Shown here one piece after another: positions 45,252-55,639 of a DNA stretch of 64,000 nucleotides. The position numbers and the translations under genes were made by a program. Source of the stretch: Rhododendron vialii (Eukaryota; Streptophyta; Magnoliopsida; Ericales; Ericaceae). Below the pieces are notes generated by a model. That model searched no databases. It was not told the origin of the DNA and saw nothing but the letters and a program-made list of their open reading frames with translations. The stretch is taken from assembly GCF_030253575.1 (NCBI RefSeq), contig NC_080562.1, positions 29,963,852 through 30,027,851 of the forward strand, written 5' to 3'. Each line of letters begins with the position of its first letter. Position 1 is the stretch's first letter.

Positions 45252-45318
45252 GTCCCTCATCGCCAAGGAGGAAAAAGGCTAATCACTATATTAACAACGA
45301 TGCAACCGTCTCCTTTTT
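45252..45318 (+). pseudogene. Internally deleted subfamily B RNA unit
   Basis: GTCCCTCATCG (one change from the USE) is followed after about 35 bases by the very 3' end of the unit, AACCGTCTCC and a T5 run. The whole body is missing, while both flanks match those of the complete units. A non-functional remnant of the family. Confidence 0.55.
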
Positions 45319-46110
45319 ATTATTTTTAGAAACTTTTTCCTATTCTCTCGGCCAGTTTTTATTTTTTTTCAATATATGGAACAATATTGTAAAATTGTAG
45401 GTCTCGAAAGAACTAAAAAGAAAGTATGAAAAGAGAAAATCAGATATCAAGGTAAAGGAGGTCAAGACTAATCAACTTTAATATGAAAATTTAATCAGAC
45501 ATCAAGCCGAACGAACCATGTAGGTGGTTGATCAACTTTAAAATGAAAATTTAAGGAGGTTCAAAAATGTCGAGTTTAGCTTGTCTATGAGATGAGTCGA
45601 TCTCAAATGGAATTTAATCAAGCCAAACACGAGTAGATCTTGAGCAGTTTTAATTTTGTATACATCATAATCCAAAAGCGACAAGTTGTACCTTGTTCCG
45701 TCTGTTAGAAACTTATACTAAACGCCATGCTTTTATGTAATAGATAGATAAATATTCAATTGTTTGCTTATTAATCAGTTTCATCCATTTTGATGAGAAT
45801 CTTTTATGGGCAATATTTGAATTATATTATTGTATGATGTGTATGTATGTCTCTTATTTTACGATACGCGATGTGTATTTTGATATGATTCATGTAATGG
45901 AAAAACCCCGATACGAGATACGTCGTAACTCAATTTGAAAACACTGCTTGCGAGACTATTTTAAATCTTAACGAGCTTTGAATTTCTATATATGTTTCCC
46001 TTTCAGTTTAATTTGCAACTAATGGGGACAGTTACGGAATTTGGTGATGAGTTTTTCTTGCAGTCCGTCGGAGAGAATAGCAATCACGTAAGAATAGATA
46101 GAGGGAAGAA

Positions 46111-46477
46111 GACCCACATCGGTAAAGTGAAACAACTTTTAATTCCTTCATTTACCTCCTGAAGTGGATTACTGTTTGCCGGGCTTAGCCACGCAAGCCT
46201 TGTGACCCAAGTGGGGGCATTAAAGTGTTGGAACATATCTATACGTGGGTTCTGACCCGAGAACAGAACATGAGGTCGTGAATTGATTACCCGCTCAATG
46301 CCCTTGCGTGCACAGCCCACACGAAAGGTGCCCGGCCGGCTTCGTTGCCCTAGAGGGTGGATTTGGCTGCAGCAGAACGATCAGAGCCTTGAGACGTGCT
46401 TGCCTCCCTGCTCAATGCGATTTGAGTGGTATAGGACCACTACAGATCAGGACCCGTCGTTAGAACTATCACTTTTT
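46111..46477 (+). ncRNA. Putative USE-driven small RNA gene, subfamily A, copy 2
   Basis: GACCCACATCG (46111-46121), a TTTTAATT box about 15 bases later, then GCCGGGCTTAGCCACGCAAGCC, GTGACCCAAGTGGGGGC and AGTGTTGG (46222-46229). The 3' end CTATCACT abuts a T5 run (46473-46477). AGTGTTGG pairs with CTATCACT at seven of eight positions, and the first pair is A-U where subfamily B has G-C, a covariation. Inner stems include AGTGG/CCACT around TATAGGA. The body resembles copy 1 of subfamily A (CAGCCCAC, CGAAGG or CGAAAGG, GCTTCGT). Confidence 0.45.
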
Positions 46478-46669
46478 GTTATGATCCATTTCACATGCTG
46501 TTATAAGTTTGGCAAACCTTAAAAACTACTCACTCTAGCTGTTGCTAAAAAGTTAAGTTCTTATTTGAAAATTCAACTTTTGCTGAGACACAATAATTTA
46601 TTGTAAAATTTTTATTTTCTATAATTGCTCAAAGCATTGTTTTATCACTAGAGTTTTGTTTGGGTCCTA

Positions 46670-47976
46670 AAACGAGGGCAGAATGGAATATTAATTAAAT
46701 TTTGGACATTAAATCTCGCAAAGGAACATAAATTAGTTTATAGGACTTAGGGTGTATAGAATTGACGATTTCATAAAATGTTTGTATTATTTCAAGATTA
46801 GGTGTTTACAAATATACAAGTGAAAATATTTACGCTTATTTTAAGCTATTTATGTAATACTTTTTTTTAATTTTTGTATATATTCTTTTCATATTTTTCG
46901 AGTTCCGGTCGTTGAGATGAATTTATAATTAAAAAAAATTAAGACTTACAAATCACTAAGGGCATTTTGCATATCCCAACGTAGACTTGTAATATTCTCG
47001 TTTTTGGTCATCAAACTTCTGGCTTGGTCCTATGAGAGGTATACTTTGTTCAAAAAATGAGAAAGTGTCCCTTGTTCGAAATAGAGTTTCTAGACTTGAA
47101 AAACTGCCATTAAAGACATGCTTAAAAAATACGGATCGATAATCACAAATCTGATATCTACAATGAGAAATTTCCAAGCCTGAAGAAAAAACTTACGAGG
47201 ACATCAAACTTCTGGCTTGGTCGTATGAGTAATGTGCCAATTAGCATTTTGTATCGAAAGATACATTGTACAATATGTTATTAAGTCTCTATGATATATC
47301 TTCAAGATTGGGTTTCTCGAAGAATATCAAAATAAAAAGGAATAACATTCTAGAAAAAGTTGAAATTTCTTCGCTTCTCCTATCCTAACAACCCTAACTT
47401 CATTCTTTCTTAGAGCATCTCCAATGGAGTAGAATTAGTAAATATTTTCCCAATTGTTGTATGCTTGTGCTTCTTTTTTTTGGAGGACGTTTGCCATAGG
47501 CGCCAATCTCGTTTCTTAATTAGCACAATTTATTTTGCCAAAGATTTGACAAAACCAATTTTTTTGGCAATTGAATTGACCAAAAACACTGGAGATTGGC
47601 AATTAGTTAGTACTCACAAAAAGTCAAAAAAAACAGGAAATCTGGATTACAGCTTAAGCATGGAGATAAGTCCCACATCGCCAAAGAAGAAAGCTGCTAA
47701 TCACTACATTAACTCCAAGCAATTAACAACTAATCGCAGGGTTTAGCAGTGCAAGCCTGTTATCCAAGTGGGGGCATTCCCGTAATGGGACGTGAGCAGG
47801 GCCTAATGGTGCTATTTACTGGCCCGCCCTCTCCAAGCAGGGAGTTGGTCCATGGGTCCCAGCCGAAGGCCCGGGTGTCATGGGCACTAGAGTAGAGGGC
47901 AACGCGTCAGGATACCTCTCGCTCGCTCTTGGCGGTGGAAGAATTACATGCTTGCTTCTACGGCCCAATAAAAGCT
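46670..47976. repeat. Segmental duplication, copy 2 (partner 42060-43880)
   Basis: Follows copy 1 block for block up to CGGCCCAATAAAAGCT in the RNA unit, where the MULE starts. The remaining tail of the unit reappears after the MULE at 52605. Confidence 0.75.
47670..47976 (+). pseudogene. Subfamily B RNA unit, copy 3, cut by the MULE
   Basis: An exact USE (47670-47680) and the family block, but with changes in the hairpin (GGGTTTAGCAGTGCAAGCC), a weakened first stem (CGTAATGG) and a deletion of the CACAGAGCAGCGA segment. It breaks at ATAAAAGCT (47976). The missing 3' end, GATTGGTTGG...ACCATCACA and a T5 run, is at 52608-52639 beyond the MULE. The family copy is therefore interrupted and probably dead. 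Confidence 0.6.
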
Positions 47977-48539
47977 GAGGGCCTCTTCTCGCGCCCCCTC
48001 CCCCCCGGCCCCACTCTCTTTTCACTTTTGCCCCTTTATTTTCTGTTTTTTTATTTTATTTTTACTTTAACTGATTTTTTTTTGTTTTACTTTTAAAAGT
48101 AAATAATTATTGTTTTATTTTTTTTTACTTTTACTAATTTTTTTATACTATTAAAAGACTTTAATTACTGTTTTAATTTTTTTTAATTTTTCCTAATTTT
48201 TTTGTTTACTTATAAAAAACTTTAATTACTGTTTTTTTTAAAACTTTTACTATCTTTTTTTTGTTTTACTTTTAGTAGTTTTTTATTTTACTTTTAAAAG
48301 ACTTCTTACTATAATTTTAATTAATAAATGAATAATTAAAATATAACTTATACTAACATAACTTGTACTAATGTTAATTAATCAAACCAAACATAACTTT
48401 TACTAATTTCATTGAAGAGTGAAAATACATGAAAATTCAATTTCTAATCAATGTTTCCATCAAATTCTGCTCCTGTCCCTCTTGGTTTTGTCTCCATTAT
48501 TTCTTTCCACAAACTAATTCGTGTTGCATAACGAGCAGC

Positions 48540-51331
48540 CTATCTTTTAGCTTCGTCTGATGAATTGTTCCACCACCATATTGGATAGGGTGGTACAGGG
48601 TAATGAGGCTGCAAGAAAAGTTGCACAAAATGATTGTTCCCAACACGGGCAATAGCTATTTCAATGCGCTCTTGGGCTGGAACTGGAGGGGATCTCAATG
48701 GGAAGTGAGTAAAACAACCTGAAGGAAGCGCATCAAATGTATGCAGAACAAGGTTGTACGCCGAAGCGATGACAACTCCCATACTCATAGCATCCATCCA
48801 ATACTCATCTGGTGCCGAATCTTCAAAGTAATTTAAAGACCGTATTAGGTAGTTTGCCCAACCTATTTCTGGATATAGCGCATTACATAGATCCATATTT
48901 TGTTCAATCTCATTAATGAGATCTCTTCGAACTTGAGCCCAACGATCTTCACCATACCCTATGTGAGCGGCTATCGCCCTAAATCCACAATGACCGTCAC
49001 CTCGGACGTCATTAATGTGAGAAATGTAATGCTGATAAGCTCGAGGTAAATGCTGAATGTAGTCGATACGGATGGATGGAACTGAAAATTCATCACGGTT
49101 CGCTTGAGTTTTGCGAACTCCCTCGCCCCTCCCACGTCTCCCAGATTCGATCCTAGATGATGAAGTCGATATTTCTGTAAAGGAAGGAATGCGTCGTCCA
49201 CTTTGCTCCTCTCTACCAGTAGGTCGACCTCTATGAGCCGTGTTATAAGATGGGCCTCGAACTGTGCTCTGAGATGGATCCGTCATATCAATAATCCTGT
49301 CTATCATGTGCTCTCGGGTAGATTGATCCATCCCACGTAATCTGTCTACAACTTCATATGTTCTGTCCGGTCGTTCTCCGTCGTCATTCACAATGGGCGC
49401 ACGCATGGACAACTTAGTCCAATGATCGTGAATACTCTGAATCGGAATTGGCATGGAGTACCAATGGTAATATGCAAGATCATGTCTGCATGGCAATCCG
49501 TGCGTAATTTTTATTGTACAATCGCACAACTGGAACTGGAGGTAGGATGCATCTTCAGCGCATTGTAGTTGAACATTGATGAGCTCCATTGCCTCTAATG
49601 AAATGCGAGTTCTTACTTGTTGAAAAAGTTCGGTATGTATTTGCCAATGGCGGGGGATGTTGATAGATCTCTGAAATGACCTCCGAATGTCCCCGAACTG
49701 ATTTTTCAACATCTTGTCTATTTTCTTAAAAGCTTGTTGTAAGGATGACATAGTACCCCCCAAATATAGCTTCAGCCTCGCATGTGCGGACTCTGCCCTG
49801 TAATATAATAATGAACTGTGTTTAAATACGAAAGTTACAGAAATATTCTTTACAGTAGTACAATAATGTACGTAATTGAAATAGTAAAGGTAACAATGCA
49901 TAAAGTAACTATACCTCTGACTTGAATTCCTTCCGAGGTGCATACACGTATTTATCCATGCTGCCACAAACCTATCTCTGTACGGCATTAACCATGTATT
50001 GAAAAGGTATTGTAAGAGCTGCGGGTGTTGTTTATAGTCATCGCACATGGCATTCCACTTCTGATTGAAAGATGCTTCGGTCGTAAAATTAATAAGCGAG
50101 TGCCATGACATGTTAAAGTCGTTAAACGACGGACCAAGGACCCCTCTGCAGTGCTTTATTATGCATTGGTTGATGTGCCAAATGCAAAGAATGTGACGTG
50201 CCGAGGGAAAACATGCTTCAATGGTGCTAAGAAGCGCCAAATTTCGATCTGTAACAAACACCGATGGCAACAATGCCCCCCTTCCAAGCATCCATTTCTT
50301 TAAGGTACTCAGGGCCCAAGTCAAGTTCTCTATCCTCTCATTTGTAAGATGTGCAAACATGAGAGAGTAAGTGCACATTGTGGATGTGATACCTACAACC
50401 TCCAATAGTGGTAACCGGTACTCGTTGGTCTTGTATGTGGCATCAATAACCAATACGGACGGAAAGTTCACAAATAAGTCTAGGCTTTGAGGATGAACCC
50501 AAACAATATCAGTGATTTCGTTGGTGTATGGATTTGTACGATATTCATGGAGGTATCTTTTATGTATTAGTTGATTCAAGACAAACTGGGTAGGATTTAA
50601 ACCGTCTAGTTCTGCTATGTTATCCGTATATTTGAGGTTGTATATGCTTTGGGCACATGTAGTGTTTAACGGATTTTTTTTCTTTAAAACACTAAGAATT
50701 TCACGAGGTGCTGTGTTGTCCGCCATGTCGCGCACAATTTCTTTCTCCTCTAGTGTTAACCTTGACGGGTACCCATGCCCATCAAAATATTCAGCTGTTT
50801 CATGGTTATGGATACCACATTCAACCCTTACACCCCACATGATACCCGCTGGAGGTATTGGTATACCTCGCAGCTCAAATGGGCACTCGCATTTTTTTGT
50901 CCCAGTATTCTTTTGCGAGGATTGCCCTTCAACTGCATTCCATGCCGATCTATACTTCCCACTTCTTTCACAACTAAGAATGCACTTTGACAGCTTGCCA
51001 CCAATTAAACTAGCAGATTTCTTAATAACAATAACAATACCATTGTCTTTACCGACTCTTCGCACCCAAGCTACCATGTCGTCTCTACTTTGAAAAATCT
51101 ATAAGCAAGAAAAAAAGAATATGTAAGTGCAACATGATCCAATCTAATATGCATAATTTCTGTACTTTTTAAATTAAATAACTAATATGCATAAGAACAA
51201 CAGTAATAACTAACCTGGTGAGTTGTGAATTCGGGTGTATAGTCACGAAAATTATGGGAGACGCCCTCCCCACTAAGAACATCATTCTCAACGGACCAAC
51301 TATCTGAAAATGACAAGTTGTAGTTATCCAT
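48540..51331 (-). CDS. MULE transposase with SWIM and OTU-like protease domains
   Basis: Three exons (51331-51215, 51098-49915, 49797-48540) join in frame to 852 residues, starting MDNYNLSFSDSWSVEND. A FAR1/WRKY-GCM1-type zinc region (Cys78, Cys82, Cys109, Cys111, His136, His138 in HNHE) precedes the MULE catalytic core: Asp258 in VIDATYKTN, Asp323 in FVTDRNLAL, CIWHI, and Glu436 in RAESAHARLK. The SWIM zinc motif is CDC...CRH (525-539). After a basic linker comes an OTU cysteine protease-like domain with DVRGDGHCGFRA (Cys704) and GNNHFVQL (His823). Intron 2 is 117 nt with no in-frame stop, so unspliced RNA would also be readable. No disabling change was seen. OTU fusions are known in some plant MULEs; their role is unsettled. 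Confidence 0.9.
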
Positions 51332-51784
51332 AATCTTCTTCTATGTTTTACAAACGGTGTGGAAAAGGAAGGAGGAGCCGTGACAGAGGAATGGAGAGAG
51401 AAATAGATGCTGAAAAGATAGTGATATTGGAGGGATAAGCAGGGAGATGGAGGTGATGGGAAGAAGATGGTGATTTTGGAAGGATAATACTGGATATATA
51501 AGGATAAGGGGTGATGGATGAATAGTTATAGTTAAAGATAAGAAGATAACAAAAAAATCTGAATGTGTGATTGTAATTGAAGATAAAAAGAAAATCTAAA
51601 TGAGTGGTTATAGTTGAAGATAAGAAGATAAAGGAAATCTGAATAAGTGATTAGAAATAAATTAGATAAAAGATATAAATAAATACAAAATTAATAAATT
51701 CAACAACATAAAAGAATTATAAAATTTTAATAGATAAAAAAATAAGAGTAAAATTTCAATAACATAAAGAAATTTACTCACGTA

Positions 51785-52500
51785 TATAATATTAAATAAT
51801 TTAAAAATACATATAAAGAGTAAAAAAATAAGTGTTCCGATTTTTAATTCGTTTGAACCGGTGCGAAGATCTTATTTTTCTTATCATTTCATCCTAAATG
51901 GGCGTAATTAATTTTTGACTCTAAGGCCTTTCAATAAGCACCCTAAGAGAGGCCTGAAACTAAATAATAAGCCTTAGGGTACTTGTTGAAAGGCCTTCGA
52001 GCCAAAAATTCATTATGATCATTGAAGACAAAATGATAAAAAAAACAAGATCTTTGCATCGATTCAACCGGATTGAAAATTGGAACACTTAAATAATATT
52101 AAATAAATAAAAATGAAAAAAGATATAAAAGTTATTATTGCTAGGGTATAATATTAAATAATTTAAAAATACATATAAAGAGTAAAAAAATAAGTGTTCC
52201 GATTTTTAATTCGTTTGAACCGGTGCGAAGATCTTATTTTTCTTATCATTTCATCCTAAATGGTCATAATTAATTTTCGGCTCTAAGGCCTTTCAATGAG
52301 CACCCTAAGAGAGACCTGAAACTAAATAATAAGTCTTAGGGTACTTGTTGAAAGGCCTTCAAGCCAAAAATTCATTATGATCATTGAAGGCAAAATGATA
52401 AAAAAAACAAGATCTTTGCATCGATTCAACCGGATTGAAAATTGGAACACTTAAATAATATTAAATAAATAAAAATAAAAAAAGATATAAAAGTTATTAA
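51785..52500. repeat. Two tandem copies of a palindromic element
   Basis: A 353-bp segment occurs at 51785-52137 and 52147-52500, nearly identical. Each copy is a foldback: AAGTGTTCCGATTTTTAATT at one end mirrors TTGAAAATTGGAACACTT at the other, with CTAAGGCCTTTCAA and TTGAAAGGCCTT near the centre. The inner text GTTTGAACCGGTGCGAAGAT is shared with 11892-13010. It lies upstream of the MULE gene, within the MULE ends. Confidence 0.85.
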
Positions 52501-52542
52501 GTAAAAAAAGAAAATGCCGTGGGTTGGGTGTTTGAATTATTG

Positions 52543-52543
<1 letters not shown>

Positions 52544-52576
<33 letters not shown>
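52544..52576. repeat. G33 homopolymer
   Basis: Thirty-three consecutive Gs next to the right MULE end. The length is likely unstable and uncertain in the assembly. Confidence 0.95.
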
Positions 52577-52577
<1 letters not shown>

Positions 52578-52765
52578 GGTGCGCAAAGAGATTTGGTAAA
52601 AGCTTCGATTGGTTGGCCCCAACGAACCATCACATTTTTATTAGATTTAGAATACTTTTTCTATTCTTTCGGCCAATTTCTCTTTTTCCAATATGTTTGA
52701 ACATATATAGTGCATGATATTGAGCTTTCACGCTCTTTGTTCTCGCTCACAATCATTGTCTGACT

Positions 52766-53600
52766 TAGGACCTGTTTAATAAAATTGAAACTGAATGTTG
52801 AAAAATTAAGTCCTAAAAGCTGAATGCTAAATTTTTTTAAGCTGAAAGGCTGTTTGATAAACATATTAAGTACTGAATTAAAAAAATAATAAATTAATTT
52901 TAGTTTCAATTCTCTCTTAATTTACTAATGGTCACAATGCACTTATAATAATGGTGGAATGGTGATTGTGGTGGTGGTGTGTTGGTGGTGATGTGGCGGC
53001 GGTGGCGGTGGTGGTGTTGGAGTGCTGGCGATAATAGTATAATAGTGGTGGTGGAGTGATAGTGATGTAATGGTGGTGGTGGTGGCAGTGGAGTGATGGT
53101 GTAATGGTGACAGTGAGTGATGTCGGTAGAATGATAGTTGTGCAATGGTGGTATTTGTGGTGGCGGCGGCAACGACGGTGTGGTGGTGGTGGCAGTGTGG
53201 TAATGGTGGTGGTGGTGATGGAATGATAGGGGAGTGGTGATGATGTAGTGATGGTGGTGGTAGAGAAGTGGTGGAGTGGTGGTGATGGGTGGTGATGGTG
53301 GCAAAGTGATGGTCGTGGTGGTAGTGGTGATGGTGATGGTGGCGAAGTGGCGGTGGAGTGGTTGTAGGAGTGGTGATGGGAGTGGTTGTGGTGGTGGTAT
53401 GGTGATTAAATGCAAGTACACATGAATTCAGCCGGAATTAAGTAGCTCAAAGCTACTTAATTTTTTTCAACTTTTTAGCCTACATTTTAAGTAGCACTTA
53501 ATTGTTAAGCAATGTATAATGTCGTTATCAAACCTACTGAAACACTTATTACTTAATTGATTCAGTTTTAAGTGCTGAATTTATGTTATCAAACTAGCCT
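52766..53600. mobile_element. MITE with an internal GTG minisatellite
   Basis: The left end TAGGACCTGTTTAATAAAATTG is an imperfect inverse of the right end TATGTTATCAAACTAGCCT, and AGCTGAATGCT, TTAAGTACTGAA and their inverses continue inward. It resembles hAT-type MITEs with a CTGTTTGATAA terminus. The centre is occupied by the GTG-rich array below. Confidence 0.5.
52940..53402. repeat. GTG/GTGAT-rich minisatellite
   Basis: About 460 bp built of GGTGGTGATGG-like units with no fixed period. The 171-codon His/Pro/Thr-rich minus-strand frame through it is a repeat artefact. Confidence 0.9.
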
Positions 53601-53930
53601 TTAGTTGTAACCATTTCTAAAGGAAAAATTTTAGTTGCTCTTGAAGCACGGCCACGTGTTGCTCCAAGCTAATGCGGAACCAATATTTTATAAACGAGGG
53701 GATCGGACATGATTATGAAATTTAAGGGTTCAGGTATACAAAATATTTAGATAACTAATGCTGTGTTCAGTTCCATATTTTCAAAAAAAAATTGAAAAAA
53801 GTTTTTCAAAATCGGTCCACCCTTGGACCCCACACTTCTATAATGGACATCCCCCCAAAAAATACAAAAAACAAAAAAAAACAAAAAACAAAAACAAAAC
53901 ATGAAAACCGAAACAGATCGTCAAAGACAC
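53600..53930. other. Intergenic, nothing recognised
   Basis: AT-rich flank between the MITE and a GA repeat. A tract of AAAACAAAAAACAAAA near 53865-53900 has no clear origin. Confidence 0.4.
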
Positions 53931-53937
53931 ACCTAGA

Positions 53938-53973
<36 letters not shown>
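53938..53973. repeat. (GA)n microsatellite
   Basis: About 17 GA units, followed by a GGAGAC triplet-like repeat and a GC-rich stretch (53975-54130) that could be the leader or first exon of an unidentified gene. Confidence 0.85.
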
Positions 53974-53977
<4 letters not shown>

Positions 53978-54148
53978 AGACGGAGACGGAGACGGAGAAG
54001 AACGGCCCCCTCCACGGCAACGACACCATCGGCGAGGCCTACTTCCGCGCGACCACTGCCTCACCCTCTACTTCCGACGACCACCATAAGTAGTGAAAAT
54101 TGACCACCAAAAACTCACCGACACCACCTACGCCATTTACGACCACCA

Positions 54149-54151
<3 letters not shown>

Positions 54152-54204
<53 letters not shown>
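54152..54204. repeat. (CT)n microsatellite
   Basis: About 26 CT units starting at AAGGTCTCTCT, so a GT splice donor could lie at its left edge (CAAG|GTCTCT). Confidence 0.9.
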
Positions 54205-54206
<2 letters not shown>

Positions 54207-54507
54207 GAGTCTTGATTTGGCTCATGGCTTTGAAAACCCCCTTCAATTATTAGGATTCAGTTGAAAATTGATGCCGTGATCTGTTTTTGATAAATTCAAT
54301 TCATAATAGGAAACTCATAAAATTACCAGATAATTGGTAACCTGTCCTAAAGAGAGGAAACTCAAAATCTACTTTTATCAATATTTATGTTGTTTTCGGA
54401 TAGATAGAGAAGTGCAGTGGCTTCTGGTTTGTGAAATTGGGGATTTTTTGGTTTGTTCAAACCTAAACATTGAGTAGCTCTTGTGCATACATTCTTTAGC
54501 CTACTCT

Positions 54508-54649
<142 letters not shown>

Positions 54650-55371
54650 CATACATTCATAGTACGTTTTGTTGGGTTTTAAAACCATGGCTGCTTGTGT
54701 TGAGTACTTTGTGAGGCTATTTCTTGATGTTTTGTCAATCCAGTAGTTATGTTGGGGTTTGGAGCTGAAGGTGGGTACGGGTGATAGAGGCACAAAACAC
54801 ACCAGTGGCTTTCCTCTTTCCCTTACCCCCAAATTCTCCAAGTTTTATCTTACATGGGTTGGATTTTAGGCCTGACGGACTATTAAATGTATTTTTTCGA
54901 AGGGAAATACGGACTGTAGATTTTGAATGAGTTTGTCCAATATTTGGCCTGCCACAGATATGGTAACAATAGCAACCCATTATGGACAATTGAAACTTAA
55001 TTGTTACTGAAGGATACACTTGCGCCATGTGCGATCCATCCGTGATATATCTATTATTACTTTGATATATTTATTACTTATGTGCACCACATGTAATGAA
55101 TGAAGTTATAAAATTCCATGCTATGCGTTTACGTTTTAAATGATACCTCACAATGTGACCTGCGTTCGTATTCACCATTTTTTTGGATTCCATAAGTGAA
55201 CCAAATAATCAGTGATTAGTCAATATACTTCCCACCATTCGCGGAATTCTTAGTCATATTGTTGGCATCATAGATAGAATTCAGCTATGTTACCTTATGA
55301 TAGTTAGTTACATGTCTTCTGCTATTTTGACTCTTTATATTTTAGTTCTAACGTGTCATCTATCATCTTAG

Positions 55372-55451
55372 GTGATCATCCTGAAGACGTCAAAGCGAGG
55401 CTCAAATATTGGGCACAAGCTGTGGCATGCACTGTCAGATTATGCAGGTAG
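55372..55451 (+). CDS. Possible terminal coding exon, gene unidentified
   Basis: After a TATCATCTTAG acceptor the frame reads DHPEDVKARLKYWAQAVACT and then VRLCR before TAG at 55449-55451. It looks like a conserved C-terminal peptide rather than random sequence, and the GC-rich segment near 53975-54130 with a GT donor before the CT run could be an upstream exon. An overlapping frame from 55372 to 55626 (84 codons, ending SFDDGSSFELEM) is an alternative. I do not recognise the family. Confidence 0.3.
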
Positions 55452-55639
55452 AAGAAATCTTCAGTTGAGGAGAATGAATATGCATTTTCTTCAGCTTTGG
55501 AGTTCCAAAACTTGTGCTCCGCTTGATTCTACCTCTATGCGCGGGAACAAGAGTTCCTTTTCCAACCTCGAGATGGACATACCCGAGTCTTTCGATGACG
55601 GGTCATCTTTTGAACTAGAAATGTGAAGGCGAAGAAGAC

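Larger units (their letters stand above)
47977..52595 (-). mobile_element. Autonomous-looking MULE, 4.6 kb
   Basis: Bounded by 9-bp flanks ATAAAAGCT (47968-47976) and GTAAAAGCT (52596-52604), eight of nine matching, as for Mutator insertions. The two sides join into one continuous RNA-unit sequence when the element is taken out. The ends are weakly inverted: CCTCTTCTCGCGCCCCCTCCCC at left, and the reverse of GGGGGTGGTGCGCAAAGAG at right. The G33 run at 52544-52576 belongs to the right end. It carries one gene for a transposase-OTU protein on the minus strand, plus a tandem palindromic repeat in its 5' flank. Boundaries are inferred from the interrupted unit. Confidence 0.65.

Noticed and set aside
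40279-47990. Cassandra TRIM elements (which carry 5S rRNA) as the source of the RNA-like units
   Set aside because: No 5S internal control region, no TG...CA ends and no primer-binding site were visible around the units. Another TRIM type is not fully excluded.
52906-53421. 171-codon His/Thr/Pro-rich frame
   Set aside because: The translation of a GTG minisatellite. The period and composition explain it fully.
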